Part shown: in pieces, positions 27,336 to 35,652 of the stretch | Numbering within the stretch: the first letter of the stretch is position 1 | How the letters are laid out: each line of letters begins with the position of its first letter | From: Sphingomonadales bacterium Ga0077559 | GTDB lineage: Bacteria > Pseudomonadota > Alphaproteobacteria > Sphingomonadales > Sphingomonadaceae | Assembly (NCBI GenBank): GCA_001464315.1 | Contig: LNFK01000031.1 | Coordinates: 1-64,000 of the forward strand | Length of the DNA: 64,000 nucleotides | Direction: 5' to 3' | Notes under the pieces: generated by a model | What the model saw: the letters and a program-made list of their open reading frames with translations, nothing else | Database searches by the model: none | Told to the model about the DNA's origin: nothing | Position numbers and translations under genes: made by a program

Positions 27336-29474
27336 ATGCATGCGCGCATTGTCATTGTAGACGATCGATCGACCAACCTGCGCGTTTACGCGCAATATGT
27401 GGCGATGATGGGTCCGGAATTTTCCGCCAAATGTTTCCACAGCGCAGTGGAGGCTCTCAAATGGTTGGAAAATGAACCCGCCGACCTCCTGATTGTCGAT
27501 TATCGAATGCCGGAAATGAACGGCGCGGCGTTTATCAGCAAAATACGCGCACGGACTGTGGGCGCGCATATACCGGCAATCATCATCACCGCACGCCAAG
27601 ACCGAGAGTGCCGGATTAGCGCACTTGACGCAGGCGCGACAGATTTCCTGCAAAGCCCGGTGTCGCACATCGAGTTTCGTGACCGCGCGATCCTGCTGCT
27701 GGGACAGCATCAAAAGCAGCAAGCGTTGAAGCAATCCCTTGCCTCGCCACACAGTCCGCAAAATGAAGACGGGCATGAACGCGAAGGCAAGTCGATGCTT
27801 GAACAGATTATCGACACGACGCCGATCTTGATCAACGCAACCGACCGAAATGGAAAATTTCTTTTTCTGAATTCCTATCAAGCTGCACTTTTTGGACGTG
27901 ATCCCGAGCAGTTGATTGGGCGTTCCATAGCCGAAATAATGGCCCCCGAGTTGGTTGAACGCGAAGTACGACGGAACAATGTCATTTTGGAAACCGGTAT
28001 TTCCATACCAAACTATGAAGAAAAATTCGTCAGCGAAGGAATCGAGCTAACATTCCATTGCAACAAATCGCCTCTGCTCAACAAAGATAATCAGACGATT
28101 GGGATATTGACCACCGGTCTGGATATCACCGCGCGGAAGTTCGCCGAAGAACATCGCGCGCATCTGGCGCTACACGACATGCTCACCGGCCTGCCTAACC
28201 GCACCTTGCTCTCCGAGCGGATGCGGGTCGCCATTGAAAACTGCAATACTACCGGAAAAAATGCCGCGTTGCTGCTTCTGGATCTTGACCGGTTCAAGGT
28301 CATAAACGACACTCGTGGGCATCAAGCAGGCGACATTCTGCTCCGCCAGGTTGCCGAGCGTCTTAGCGCCGTTCTCGATGCAGATGGATTTGCTGCGCGG
28401 ATCGGCGGCGACGAATTTGCTATCATCCTTACCAATCTCGACAATCAGGCCGATGTAGCGACCAGCTGCAGTCAAATCCTGAGCCGGATCGGCGAACCCT
28501 ATTCGATAGGCGGCGTAGAACAGCTTATCGGCGCAAGCATCGGCATTGCGCTTATTCCGGAAGACGGAACCTCGGCGAACGAACTCCTACGTCTGGCTGA
28601 CTTGGCGATGTATGAGGCGAAGTCTTCGGGACGAAACCGTTTCTGCTTTTTTTCACCACGCATGAACCAAGTCGCGCAGCTGAATGCCGGCGTCGAAAGC
28701 GACCTTCGAGAAGCGTTGAATCACGACCAGCTGTTTCTTGAATATCAGCCTATCGTGGATATCGCGACGGGTAATTATGTCGGTCTCGAAGCGCTATTAA
28801 GATGGCAACATCCGGTTCGAGGGCGGCTCGTCCCCATAGATTTTATTCGGGTCGCAAATGATTCCGGGCTCATTGGCCGCATCGGACAATGGGTTGTGGG
28901 CAAAGCATGTGCACAAATTGCCGAATGCGAAGCTGACGGCATCGTGCTCCCCCATATCGCAGTCAATGTTTCGCCAAAACAGTTCCAGTACAGCAATATG
29001 TGCACTGACATTCTGGAGCAGATCGCCCGATATGATATTGCGCCTGGTAAGCTAGCGATCGAAATCACCGAGGAGTTGCTGCTCGACCACAATCAGGAAG
29101 TGCACGAGCAACTTGAACGATTGCGCGATGGCGGCGTGGGTATTTCTATCGATGATTTCGGCACAGGCTATTCATCGTTGCAATATCTGCGAGACTTGCC
29201 GGCCACCCGCCTGAAGATTGACCAAACATTCATTTCGCGGATAGAAAATTCATCGGCTGACCGCGCAATCATCTCTACGATTGCGCATCTCGCGCACGCG
29301 CTTGACATGCGCGTAGTTGCGGAAGGCGTGGAGACCGAAGCCCAATTTGCCTTATTGCGTGCATCGGGCTGTGACGAGGTTCAAGGCTTTCTTTTAGGGC
29401 GGCCGATGTCGGTGACTGATTTGCGCCGACTGTTTGCCAACGGCGGCGCACGTTTCGAAATCGGTGCCAGATGA
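27336..29474 (+). CDS. REC-PAS-GGDEF-EAL response regulator for cyclic di-GMP turnover
   Basis: This 712-residue protein has a receiver domain (about 1-125; D9-D10, acceptor D55 in IVDYRMPEMNG, T85). A PAS domain spans about 152-270, a GGDEF domain 275-440 (intact GGDEF at 357-361) and an EAL domain 450-712 (EAL at 485-487, DDFGTGYSS). Both enzyme motifs look intact, so it could make or break c-di-GMP. The receiver resembles that of RpfG, but the conserved lysine is Ser107 (LQSPV instead of the usual TKP). Its stop overlaps the hybrid kinase start (ATGA). With kinase and RpfF-like synthase it forms a DSF-type locus in which GGDEF-EAL replaces the HD-GYP output of xanthomonads. Confidence 0.88.
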   Translation: MHARIVIVDDRSTNLRVYAQYVAMMGPEFSAKCFHSAVEALKWLENEPADLLIVDYRMPEMNGAAFISKIRARTVGAHIPAIIITARQDRECRISALDAGATDFLQSPVSHIEFRDRAILLLGQHQKQQALKQSLASPHSPQNEDGHEREGKSMLEQIIDTTPILINATDRNGKFLFLNSYQAALFGRDPEQLIGRSIAEIMAPELVEREVRRNNVILETGISIPNYEEKFVSEGIELTFHCNKSPLLNKDNQTIGILTTGLDITARKFAEEHRAHLALHDMLTGLPNRTLLSERMRVAIENCNTTGKNAALLLLDLDRFKVINDTRGHQAGDILLRQVAERLSAVLDADGFAARIGGDEFAIILTNLDNQADVATSCSQILSRIGEPYSIGGVEQLIGASIGIALIPEDGTSANELLRLADLAMYEAKSSGRNRFCFFSPRMNQVAQLNAGVESDLREALNHDQLFLEYQPIVDIATGNYVGLEALLRWQHPVRGRLVPIDFIRVANDSGLIGRIGQWVVGKACAQIAECEADGIVLPHIAVNVSPKQFQYSNMCTDILEQIARYDIAPGKLAIEITEELLLDHNQEVHEQLERLRDGGVGISIDDFGTGYSSLQYLRDLPATRLKIDQTFISRIENSSADRAIISTIAHLAHALDMRVVAEGVETEAQFALLRASGCDEVQGFLLGRPMSVTDLRRLFANGGARFEIGAR

Positions 29475-31972
29475 TTACGTATCTGAAACGGCTTCGCGGG
29501 GACCTTAGCCCGGAACAGGAAATCTTACGAAATCGCCTCGTGATGGGTAGCGTGTCAGGCTTCGGCTGTTACTTTTTTGCCTTTGATGCGGTTATCTTTT
29601 CAGCATTTTTTGCATATCTATCGTTCAACGCGTGCCTTTACGCGATGCAAAAGCGGGAATTGTGGAAGCCCGAAGAAAGATGGTTTGCGGCCATTATTCT
29701 CGACGTCTTGATGGCCTTTGCGGTGATGCTGCGCGAGCCTGAGCACATGTCAATTTTTTACCCACTCGTCTTGTGGATGATTCTGGGAAATGGTTTCAGA
29801 TACGGCGTAAAATGGTTGTTTGTCGCAGCATCTTTGTCGGCCGTCACCTTTGGCATCGTCGTAATGACGACTGCCTATTGGCAGCAGAATTTTTCTTTGG
29901 GCATGGCCCTCGCTCTGGCCCTGGTTGTCATTCCGGCTTATTGCTCCACGCTCATCCGTAAAATATCCCACGCTAAAGAGCAGGCTGAAATGGCGAGCAA
30001 GGCAAAAAGCTACTTTTTGGCCAGCGTCAGCCATGAACTGCGCACGCCGCTTAACGCAATCATCGGTTACGGCAACCATCTCCGCCAGTCCGACATGCCG
30101 CGAGGGCAAAAAGAAATGGTTGAAGCAAGCGTATTGGCGGGCGAGCATCTCCTCAACCTGATTGAACAGCTCATCGAGGTAGCAAAAACCGGCACGGGTT
30201 CGGCGCAGATCAAGACGTCTTCTTTCAGGCCAACCGAATTGATCAGCGAAATTCGCCATATCATGCAGGCACCCGTGCAGGATAAGGGTCTTTCCTTCTA
30301 TCTCCAAGCTGAGCCGCTGAGCGACCGGATGATTGATGGCCCGACCGATGTTCTTCGCAACATATTGTTGAACCTGGTCGGAAATGCAGTAAAATTTACC
30401 GAGGCCGGCAATATCTCGATCAGCAGCGGATTTTGCACACACAAAGGCGAGGAACATATCTGGTTTGAAGTGAGCGATACTGGAATCGGTATCGCGGAAA
30501 CAGCAATTGAGCGAATATTCCAGCCATTCCAGCAAGCTGATGACACCGTGCTGAACCGGTTCGGCGGAACCGGGCTTGGACTTGCGATATGCAAACAGTT
30601 GGTTGAGCAGGTCAACGGGCGAATCTTGGCTGAGAGCAAGCTTGGCCAAGGAAGCAAATTCCGGATCGAAGTTCCGGTAAAATCACTCGAACAATTACCC
30701 GATGATGCAAACGCGTCAGCCGATGTCGTAAACATAATTTCATTCGGCGACTTGCCACCCACACTATTGGCAAGCGCTCAATCGCAAGAAAATGTCATGT
30801 TGCGTCATATTCGTTGCGCCAGTGGCTGCGACCTTGTTCAGGCATTACATGGCATTGATCTGGATAAATACCAGATTGCGCTCATTTCGGAAGAGATGGC
30901 AAAAACTTTGGAGCCCGATGACGCAATATGGGGAATCTTTGCTGAGTCTGCCATCGCGCCAGTTTTGGTTTCGCAGGGCGGTGAAATAGAAGTTGGGGAA
31001 ATCGCGCTGCGTGCGGCATTCGCCTCGATTTTGCCTCCTTCGGCCAATTTTGCAGAGTTGCGCAGTGCGATCCGGATCGGATGCTCGTTTTCAAAGCATC
31101 AAAAATCGCATGTAGACGAGGAGGTTCGCGCAGAGCCGCTTTATTGCTCCAGAAAAATTTTGGTGGCCGACGATAACCGGACCAACCGCAATGTTTTAGG
31201 CGCAATACTGGGCGCGGTGGGACATGTGGTAAAAATGGTTACCGACGGCGATGAAGCGCTTGATGCCCTTGAAAACGAGGAATTTGACGTCCTGCTGCTC
31301 GACATCAATATGCCACGGTTGAACGGTATTGATACGTGCACGATGTGGCGGCAGATTGAAGGCGGACGTCGCCATCTGCCGATTGTCGGGGTGACAGCTG
31401 ATGCTACGGCAGAAACTGAACAACGGTGTAAAATTGCTGGTATGGACCTTCGTATAACCAAACCCGTTGATGCAAAGCTACTGCTGTCAACAATCGAACA
31501 GCTGTGCGGAACTGCCGCACTTGAAGACAAAGCTGTCAACAGCGCTACTGATCCTTTGGATGTTGTCGTACCAATTGTCCGACCGCAGTCTTCGATGACG
31601 GCGGCTATCGACCATGCCCAATTCCAATATCTCCAAAGCATCGGAGACGACGAATTTGTTCGTGGAATGGTCGAAGGCTTTTTGCAAGACGCTGAAGAAA
31701 CACTTGCTCCTCTCCAACAGGCTGTGAACCAGCGTAAAGTTCAAGACTTCCGGTTCTATGCGCACGCAATAAAAAGTTCATGCAACAATATGGGCGCTAA
31801 AAATCTTGCGGAACTATGCGGCCATCTGGAAAAAATCACCGAAGCAGATTTTGATGATCATCGCTTTATCTACCTTGATAAAATCGAGACTGAACTCGCA
31901 AAAGTCATCGCGGCCCTTGATATCCTAGCTGATCGAAGTGTGGATCAGTTGCCCAAACAATCTGTCAGGTAA
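29471..31972 (+). CDS. rpfC: RpfC-like hybrid sensor histidine kinase with REC and Hpt
   Basis: This 833-residue inner-membrane kinase starts with a short cytoplasmic or juxtamembrane stretch (MITYLKRLRGDLSPEQEILR) like that of Xanthomonas RpfC. About five membrane helices lie at 25-160. HisKA carries H188 in SVSHELRTPLN, and HATPase has N305, DTGIG at 336-340 and GGTGLGLAI at 365. A loosely conserved region spans 420-550. The receiver has D567-D568, acceptor D611 in LLDINMPRLNG and K664, and the C-terminal Hpt has H765 (AHAIKSS). The order matches RpfC, the DSF sensor. The likely phospho-target is the adjacent REC-PAS-GGDEF-EAL protein. It converges with rpfF, overlapping it by 8 nt. Confidence 0.85.
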   Translation: MITYLKRLRGDLSPEQEILRNRLVMGSVSGFGCYFFAFDAVIFSAFFAYLSFNACLYAMQKRELWKPEERWFAAIILDVLMAFAVMLREPEHMSIFYPLVLWMILGNGFRYGVKWLFVAASLSAVTFGIVVMTTAYWQQNFSLGMALALALVVIPAYCSTLIRKISHAKEQAEMASKAKSYFLASVSHELRTPLNAIIGYGNHLRQSDMPRGQKEMVEASVLAGEHLLNLIEQLIEVAKTGTGSAQIKTSSFRPTELISEIRHIMQAPVQDKGLSFYLQAEPLSDRMIDGPTDVLRNILLNLVGNAVKFTEAGNISISSGFCTHKGEEHIWFEVSDTGIGIAETAIERIFQPFQQADDTVLNRFGGTGLGLAICKQLVEQVNGRILAESKLGQGSKFRIEVPVKSLEQLPDDANASADVVNIISFGDLPPTLLASAQSQENVMLRHIRCASGCDLVQALHGIDLDKYQIALISEEMAKTLEPDDAIWGIFAESAIAPVLVSQGGEIEVGEIALRAAFASILPPSANFAELRSAIRIGCSFSKHQKSHVDEEVRAEPLYCSRKILVADDNRTNRNVLGAILGAVGHVVKMVTDGDEALDALENEEFDVLLLDINMPRLNGIDTCTMWRQIEGGRRHLPIVGVTADATAETEQRCKIAGMDLRITKPVDAKLLLSTIEQLCGTAALEDKAVNSATDPLDVVVPIVRPQSSMTAAIDHAQFQYLQSIGDDEFVRGMVEGFLQDAEETLAPLQQAVNQRKVQDFRFYAHAIKSSCNNMGAKNLAELCGHLEKITEADFDDHRFIYLDKIETELAKVIAALDILADRSVDQLPKQSVR

Positions 31973-32903
31973 CAGCTTTCAAGCTACGCTGGATCCGACG
32001 TTCCTGTGCATCAGCTAGGCGCTCCATCTTCCGGACATCTACTTCGGTCAAAGTCATAGCAGTCTCTGCCCAGATATTGGTTATCCGCAGCAATTCTTCC
32101 AGCTCGACCGGGCTTGAAACCCGGCGGGCCAAATAAACCGCGCGCTCCGCTGCGAAGCGAGAGCGTCCGCGTTGACAATAGTCGACAATCGCTGCTTCGC
32201 CCTGCCCGTCTTCAACCAGGATGTCCACGATACCGAGTTCGTACAGCTCTTCTGCGGTGTGGATTTTGCCATCGAGGATAAAGCTTTCTGCCATTTTGCG
32301 ACCGACCCTGCGAATGAGGAAACTATATGCGCCCATGCCCGGGAACAGATTGAATATTATTTCCGGCAAACCCATCCGTGCGCTGCGTTCTGCAACAAGT
32401 ATATCGAAAGCCAAAGCATGTTCAAACCCACCGCCCAAGGCATCGCCTTGCACCAGCGCCATTGTGATTATCGGCGCGCCAAATCCGTGCGAATTGGCAT
32501 ATTGCATGCGGACGCATGTTTCAGCGTAGCTGCGCATGGCCGCTAGATCACGCGTACGAATACATTCGGCAAAATGCCGCAAATCGCCGCCAAGATTATA
32601 GATCCCAGGCGTCTTTGATCCGCATACAAAATAGCGCAGATCTTCGGGACCGCCATTAGCCGGCATCGCATAGTTATTCGCGATCCAATCCTGAACCTGC
32701 TGTATTTCTGCACCAAGACTGTAGGTGTAACTCGGCCTGCCGGTCTGGTTCATGAAACACCAGAAAATCTGGTCTTCCTGATCATGCCGGACCGAGATTT
32801 CACGAAAATTTCGCCCAGTAATGGGCACGCCAAGCACACGTTCCTGTAACGCAAGAGTCGTTTTTTCAACAGCGCCATCAATGACGCGGGAGTGGAATGC
32901 CAT
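31965..32903 (-). CDS. rpfF: RpfF-like DSF synthase (crotonase fold)
   Basis: RpfF makes cis-2-unsaturated fatty acid signals (DSF family) from acyl-ACP by combined dehydratase and thioesterase action. The 312-residue product has the crotonase core and the RpfF-specific blocks YNLGGDLRHFAECI, HGFGAPIITMALVQGDALGGGFE (shown in parts) and MGLPEIIFNLFPGMGAYSF. Both catalytic glutamates of the family are present, E161 (GGGFEHAL) and E181 (GLPEIIF). GGGGG lies 7 nt before the ATG. Lying beside the RpfC-like kinase makes ordinary enoyl-CoA hydratase unlikely. Two palindromes at 33016-33046 lie about 115-145 nt upstream. Confidence 0.87.
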   Translation of the reverse strand: MAFHSRVIDGAVEKTTLALQERVLGVPITGRNFREISVRHDQEDQIFWCFMNQTGRPSYTYSLGAEIQQVQDWIANNYAMPANGGPEDLRYFVCGSKTPGIYNLGGDLRHFAECIRTRDLAAMRSYAETCVRMQYANSHGFGAPIITMALVQGDALGGGFEHALAFDILVAERSARMGLPEIIFNLFPGMGAYSFLIRRVGRKMAESFILDGKIHTAEELYELGIVDILVEDGQGEAAIVDYCQRGRSRFAAERAVYLARRVSSPVELEELLRITNIWAETAMTLTEVDVRKMERLADAQERRIQRSLKAVT

Positions 32904-33015
32904 AAAGCCCCCGATAAATCAGTGTATGGCCACCCCAACCACGTTGGATTGATAGCATAAAATACGGAATAACAACGCTAAAAATGGTAAAAGCCCATCT
33001 TTCTCTTCAAAGCTA

Positions 33016-33046
33016 TCCTATAAGTATAGGAATTTTAACGTTAAAA
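33016..33046. promoter_or_regulatory. two adjacent palindromes upstream of rpfF
   Basis: TCCTATA-AG-TATAGGA (33016-33031) is directly followed by the perfect 14-bp palindrome TTTTAACGTTAAAA (33033-33046). They lie in the 148-nt gap between rpfF and the export lipoprotein gene, both transcribed leftward. They could be operator sites for rpfF, or part of the 3' end of the export gene, whose stop is 6 nt away. Confidence 0.45.
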
Positions 33047-33051
33047 GTTCA

Positions 33052-33774
33052 TCAGGGCTGTTGAAGAGCAACGATTATCGGCGTCGTAAGCAACGGTACC
33101 AGCTGCAACGCATCCTTGAACAGCCTGCGGGCCGTTGAATCACCAACAACTACAACGTCATTTGCGAACACTTCGGGATCGCTGTAAATACCACGACGTA
33201 TTGATTTAAGATTATAAAGCGCTGCCATTTTTTGACCGTTTACGGTCCGGAAAATAACAACGTCGTCCAATTTGGCGAACTCGGCAGTGCCTTTTGCGAC
33301 AGCGACCGCGCGCATCAGCGTCATTTTTCCAATTACGGGGTATAATCCTGGCTCGCGAACCTGCCCATCGATCGTGATGACCTGGCTGACGGTTTCTTTC
33401 AAATTTACCGTGACTTGCGGATCACGCACATATTGCCCTCGCAACCGGCTCTCGATTTCTTCCTCAAGCTCTCCCGGTGTTTTACCCGCTGCTTCCAGGA
33501 TTCCTGCAAGCGGAAACGAAATGCGGCCGCCCGCGTCGGTTTGCACTTCCTGCTTGCTCAATTCCTGAATTCCGAAAACATCGATCGTCAGTTTGTCGAA
33601 TGGTCCAATCAAATAGGGACGGTTCTGTTCAAACAAGTCAAGCCTTGTAGGTTCGGGAAGTCCGTCGCTCTCAACGATCTTTACGTCCGATACACTGCCA
33701 GCGCCGCCCAGTTGCGAACCGCCGCACGAGGCCAGCGCAGTTGACAAAAACAGAAGCAAGAATTGGTTGCGCAT
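33052..33774 (-). CDS. polysaccharide export lipoprotein (Wza/GelD-like)
   Basis: This 240-residue outer-membrane export protein has a lipobox (STALAS-C17). A Poly_export domain at about 45-125 contains YLIGPFDKLTIDVFGI, GGRISFPLAG and YVRDPQVTVNL, followed by one SLBB-like domain (ITIDGQVREPGLYPVIGKMTLMRAV). It is shorter than E. coli Wza and lacks the C-terminal helix of the barrel, as in many sphingomonad homologues. I prefer the ATG at 33774, preceded by GGAAG, over the upstream ATG at 33786, which has no ribosome site. Position beside the DSF locus suggests matrix export under DSF control, which is inference. Confidence 0.85.
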   Translation of the reverse strand: MRNQFLLLFLSTALASCGGSQLGGAGSVSDVKIVESDGLPEPTRLDLFEQNRPYLIGPFDKLTIDVFGIQELSKQEVQTDAGGRISFPLAGILEAAGKTPGELEEEIESRLRGQYVRDPQVTVNLKETVSQVITIDGQVREPGLYPVIGKMTLMRAVAVAKGTAEFAKLDDVVIFRTVNGQKMAALYNLKSIRRGIYSDPEVFANDVVVVGDSTARRLFKDALQLVPLLTTPIIVALQQP

Positions 33775-34152
33775 AGGTCTTCCCATTATCGATTGTGAAA
33801 GCCTGCTAGCGAATGGGCGCAGGTAACGCCACCCCTTTTGATGACGGATAAAACGTTTGAAATGGCGGAGAGATAGGCCGCCAAACTATCATCCCGAAAC
33901 GTCACGACGCATCCCCATAATCATCCGGTGATTACCCCTTTTGGATGATGATCGCCCGAAGTCACACCTTGCATTTTTCCGTTTAAATACATTGATGCGG
34001 TAGCATTTTGCTTGGGAAAAGCCCGTTTTTGTGGCGTTTTTTTACAACCGGCGGACATACCTACGGATAATTGCCAATTTATGTAACGCAATTATGTAAC
34101 GCTATGTTTGCAAACCATTGCGTGACACTATCAGCCCTTGGGTCGGCTGGTC

Positions 34153-34195
34153 CCCGGAGCGGCGCGTCGATAACGGCGGCCGCTCCGGGCTGTTT
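34153..34195 (+). terminator. strong plus-strand hairpin with T-run, no assigned gene
   Basis: CCCGGAGCGGC (34153-34163) and GCCGCTCCGGG (34179-34189) form a perfect 11-bp stem with a 15-nt loop, followed by CTGTTTTT. It looks like an intrinsic terminator reading rightward, yet no protein gene on the plus strand ends here; the neighbour to the left is on the minus strand. A small RNA starting near 34050-34100 would explain it. Confidence 0.6.
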
Positions 34196-34328
34196 TTCCA
34201 ATGCCAACATCCTCATGCATCATTGCAATAGCCTTCCCCAGTGTCTAGTTCCATTACCTACAGCTATGAGCTTGTTCTTGGATATGGTGTATCACTGATC
34301 GGGTAAGCTAAGTAAAAACGTTTCAATC

Positions 34329-34352
34329 AAAAAAAACGGCCCCGAAGGGCCG
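34329..34352 (-). terminator. canonical minus-strand intrinsic terminator, no assigned gene
   Basis: On the minus strand CGGCCC-TTCG-GGGCCG is followed by an uninterrupted run of T (complement of the A-run at 34329-34336). The UUCG tetraloop plus U8 tail is a textbook terminator. The nearest minus-strand gene to the right is tRNA-Ser, more than 700 nt away, so a small RNA encoded roughly in 34350-34500 is likely. A second hairpin (34364-34376) precedes it. Confidence 0.75.
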
Positions 34353-34829
34353 GTATGAGTTCTAGGGAAAATCCCTTGGGTCGCACCAATTTTTTTGCCA
34401 TCTCACAACAGTTCTTGCAACGACATTAACCAAACATTTACAGCTGAAAAGGAACTGTATTGTTTTGGGACATGTTGGTCACCGATTCCTATTTTTCGAG
34501 ATGGGCAGGGCGTTGAATGACGCGCGGTACTAATCTGGGAGCACCATAGGGCAACTACAATGCATGGAAGCACGGCGGTCGGTCTACATACTTTTGCGAA
34601 TGCAAAGTGGCTGAGCGACAGCTAGGGGATAACGTGAATACTGGTTTTTGCCGGGTTGGTTGGGATATGGTCGCTGGGCGGGTTTGCTTGGGCCGGCTTC
34701 GCCTATAGCTCCCTTACCTTTCTTATCACCGTGGGTTGGCTAGTCTGGCGAAAGAGCCACTTTCAAAACGTAATTCACAACAGCGAATAACATCCAGATG
34801 AAAATCTTTTATCGCTAGGACGGTCAAAA

Positions 34830-35039
34830 ATGCTTCTGTCAAACACGCAACGATACATGTTGATCGGGATAACCGCCATAATAGCTGTTATGTTATATGC
34901 TCAAATTGACGGAGTGGGGCTAAAGGACTCACAGTGGATGATTGGCCTTGTGATTATCGCCACATTGCTGTTGTCGGCTTTTGCACCACGGAAAGAATGG
35001 GGTTCTAGCAATTTGTCTATCGGGGACCCATTAGGCTAA
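34830..35039 (+). CDS. small two-helix membrane protein
   Basis: This 69-residue product has predicted membrane helices at about 9-25 and 36-52, then a polar tail (APRKEWGSSNLSIGDPLG). AGGACGG lies 8 nt before the ATG. No family is recognised. The start, length and hydrophobic pattern make a real gene plausible, but it has no operon partner, and the tRNA-Ser on the opposite strand follows 45 nt downstream. Confidence 0.5.
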   Translation: MLLSNTQRYMLIGITAIIAVMLYAQIDGVGLKDSQWMIGLVIIATLLLSAFAPRKEWGSSNLSIGDPLG

Positions 35040-35083
35040 CTAATGCCCGAAACGGAATTTTATATAATATTTTCAATGATAAA

Positions 35084-35173
35084 TGGCGGAGAGATAGGGA
35101 TTCGAACCCTAGGTACCGTCACCGGCACGCCGCATTTCGAGTGCGGTGCTTTCGACCACTCAGCCATCTCTCC
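35084..35173 (-). tRNA. tRNA-Ser (CGA)
   Basis: The minus strand gives a 90-nt class II tRNA. The acceptor pairs GGAGAGA with TCTCTCC, discriminator G and an encoded CCA follow, and the D-arm is serine-like (TGGCTGAGTGGTCGAAAGCA). The anticodon stem CCGCA/TGCGG encloses CTCGAAA with anticodon CGA. A long variable arm (CGTGCCGGTGACGGTACC region) precedes a T-loop TTCGAAT. Confidence 0.97.
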
Positions 35174-35304
35174 GCATGTCACAAGGGCTGGTCGGTACCG
35201 GAAATCCGGCGCGCCCGTGCGGCAGAGCGGGGCCAATAACCGAAGTTTTTTGCTTTGCCAAGCGCAAGGTTGATTTGGCCGTGAATTGATATGATATAGT
35301 CCCA

Positions 35305-35652
35305 ATGGAAAACTCTCTCCCCCCTGAAGTGACCGAAGCGCAATTCACCATCGGTGATGTCGTACGCCACCGCATATTCGATTTTCGCGGGGTAGTTTTT
35401 GATGTGGATCCGGTTTTTGCCAACAGCGAAGACTGGTATCAGTCAATTCCGGAATCGGTAAGACCCGCCAAAGATCAGCCTTTTTACCATCTGTTCGCGG
35501 AGAATGCCGACAGCAGCTATATTGCTTATGTCAGCCAGCAGAATTTGCTTTCCGATGTCGAGCATGGCCCGATCGCGCACCCGGGTATCAATGCGGTTTT
35601 TGAAGGCTGGACGGGCAAACGCTATCAAATGAAACGGCTGATGCGTCAGTGA
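35305..35652 (+). CDS. hspQ: heat shock protein HspQ
   Basis: HspQ (YccV, hemimethylated-DNA-binding family) is a small protein that in E. coli acts as a specificity factor for Lon protease. The 115-residue product shows the family blocks FTIGDVVRHRIFDFRGVVFDVDP, PFYHLFAENADSSYIAYVSQQNLL and GINAVFEGWTGKRY. No clear Shine-Dalgarno precedes the ATG. It converges with the diheme cytochrome gene, overlapping by 7 nt. Confidence 0.9.
   Translation: MENSLPPEVTEAQFTIGDVVRHRIFDFRGVVFDVDPVFANSEDWYQSIPESVRPAKDQPFYHLFAENADSSYIAYVSQQNLLSDVEHGPIAHPGINAVFEGWTGKRYQMKRLMRQ

Larger units (their letters stand above)
33775..34829. other. 1-kb gene-poor region with two unassigned terminators
   Basis: No convincing protein gene fits here. 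The stretch is AT-richer than its surroundings. It contains near-repeats (TATGTAACGCAATTATGTAACGCTATG at about 34080-34105), a plus-strand terminator-like hairpin (34153-34195) and a strong minus-strand terminator (34329-34352). A second small hairpin (AGGG/CCCT, 34364-34376) sits beside the minus-strand one. The terminators suggest one or two small RNAs. A 49-codon hydrophobic frame at 34641-34790 lacks a normal start codon. Confidence 0.5.

Noticed and set aside
31965-32903. Ordinary enoyl-CoA hydratase as the identity of the crotonase-fold gene
   Set aside because: The blocks around both catalytic Glu and FNLFPGMGAYSF are those of RpfF, and the adjacent kinase is RpfC-like.
34641-34790. 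A 49-codon hydrophobic frame (LVFAGLVGIWSLGGFAWAGF...) on the plus strand before the small membrane gene
   Set aside because: It looks membrane-like, but the only possible starts are CTG or an internal TTG, the GGGG upstream is poorly spaced, and no homologue is recognised.
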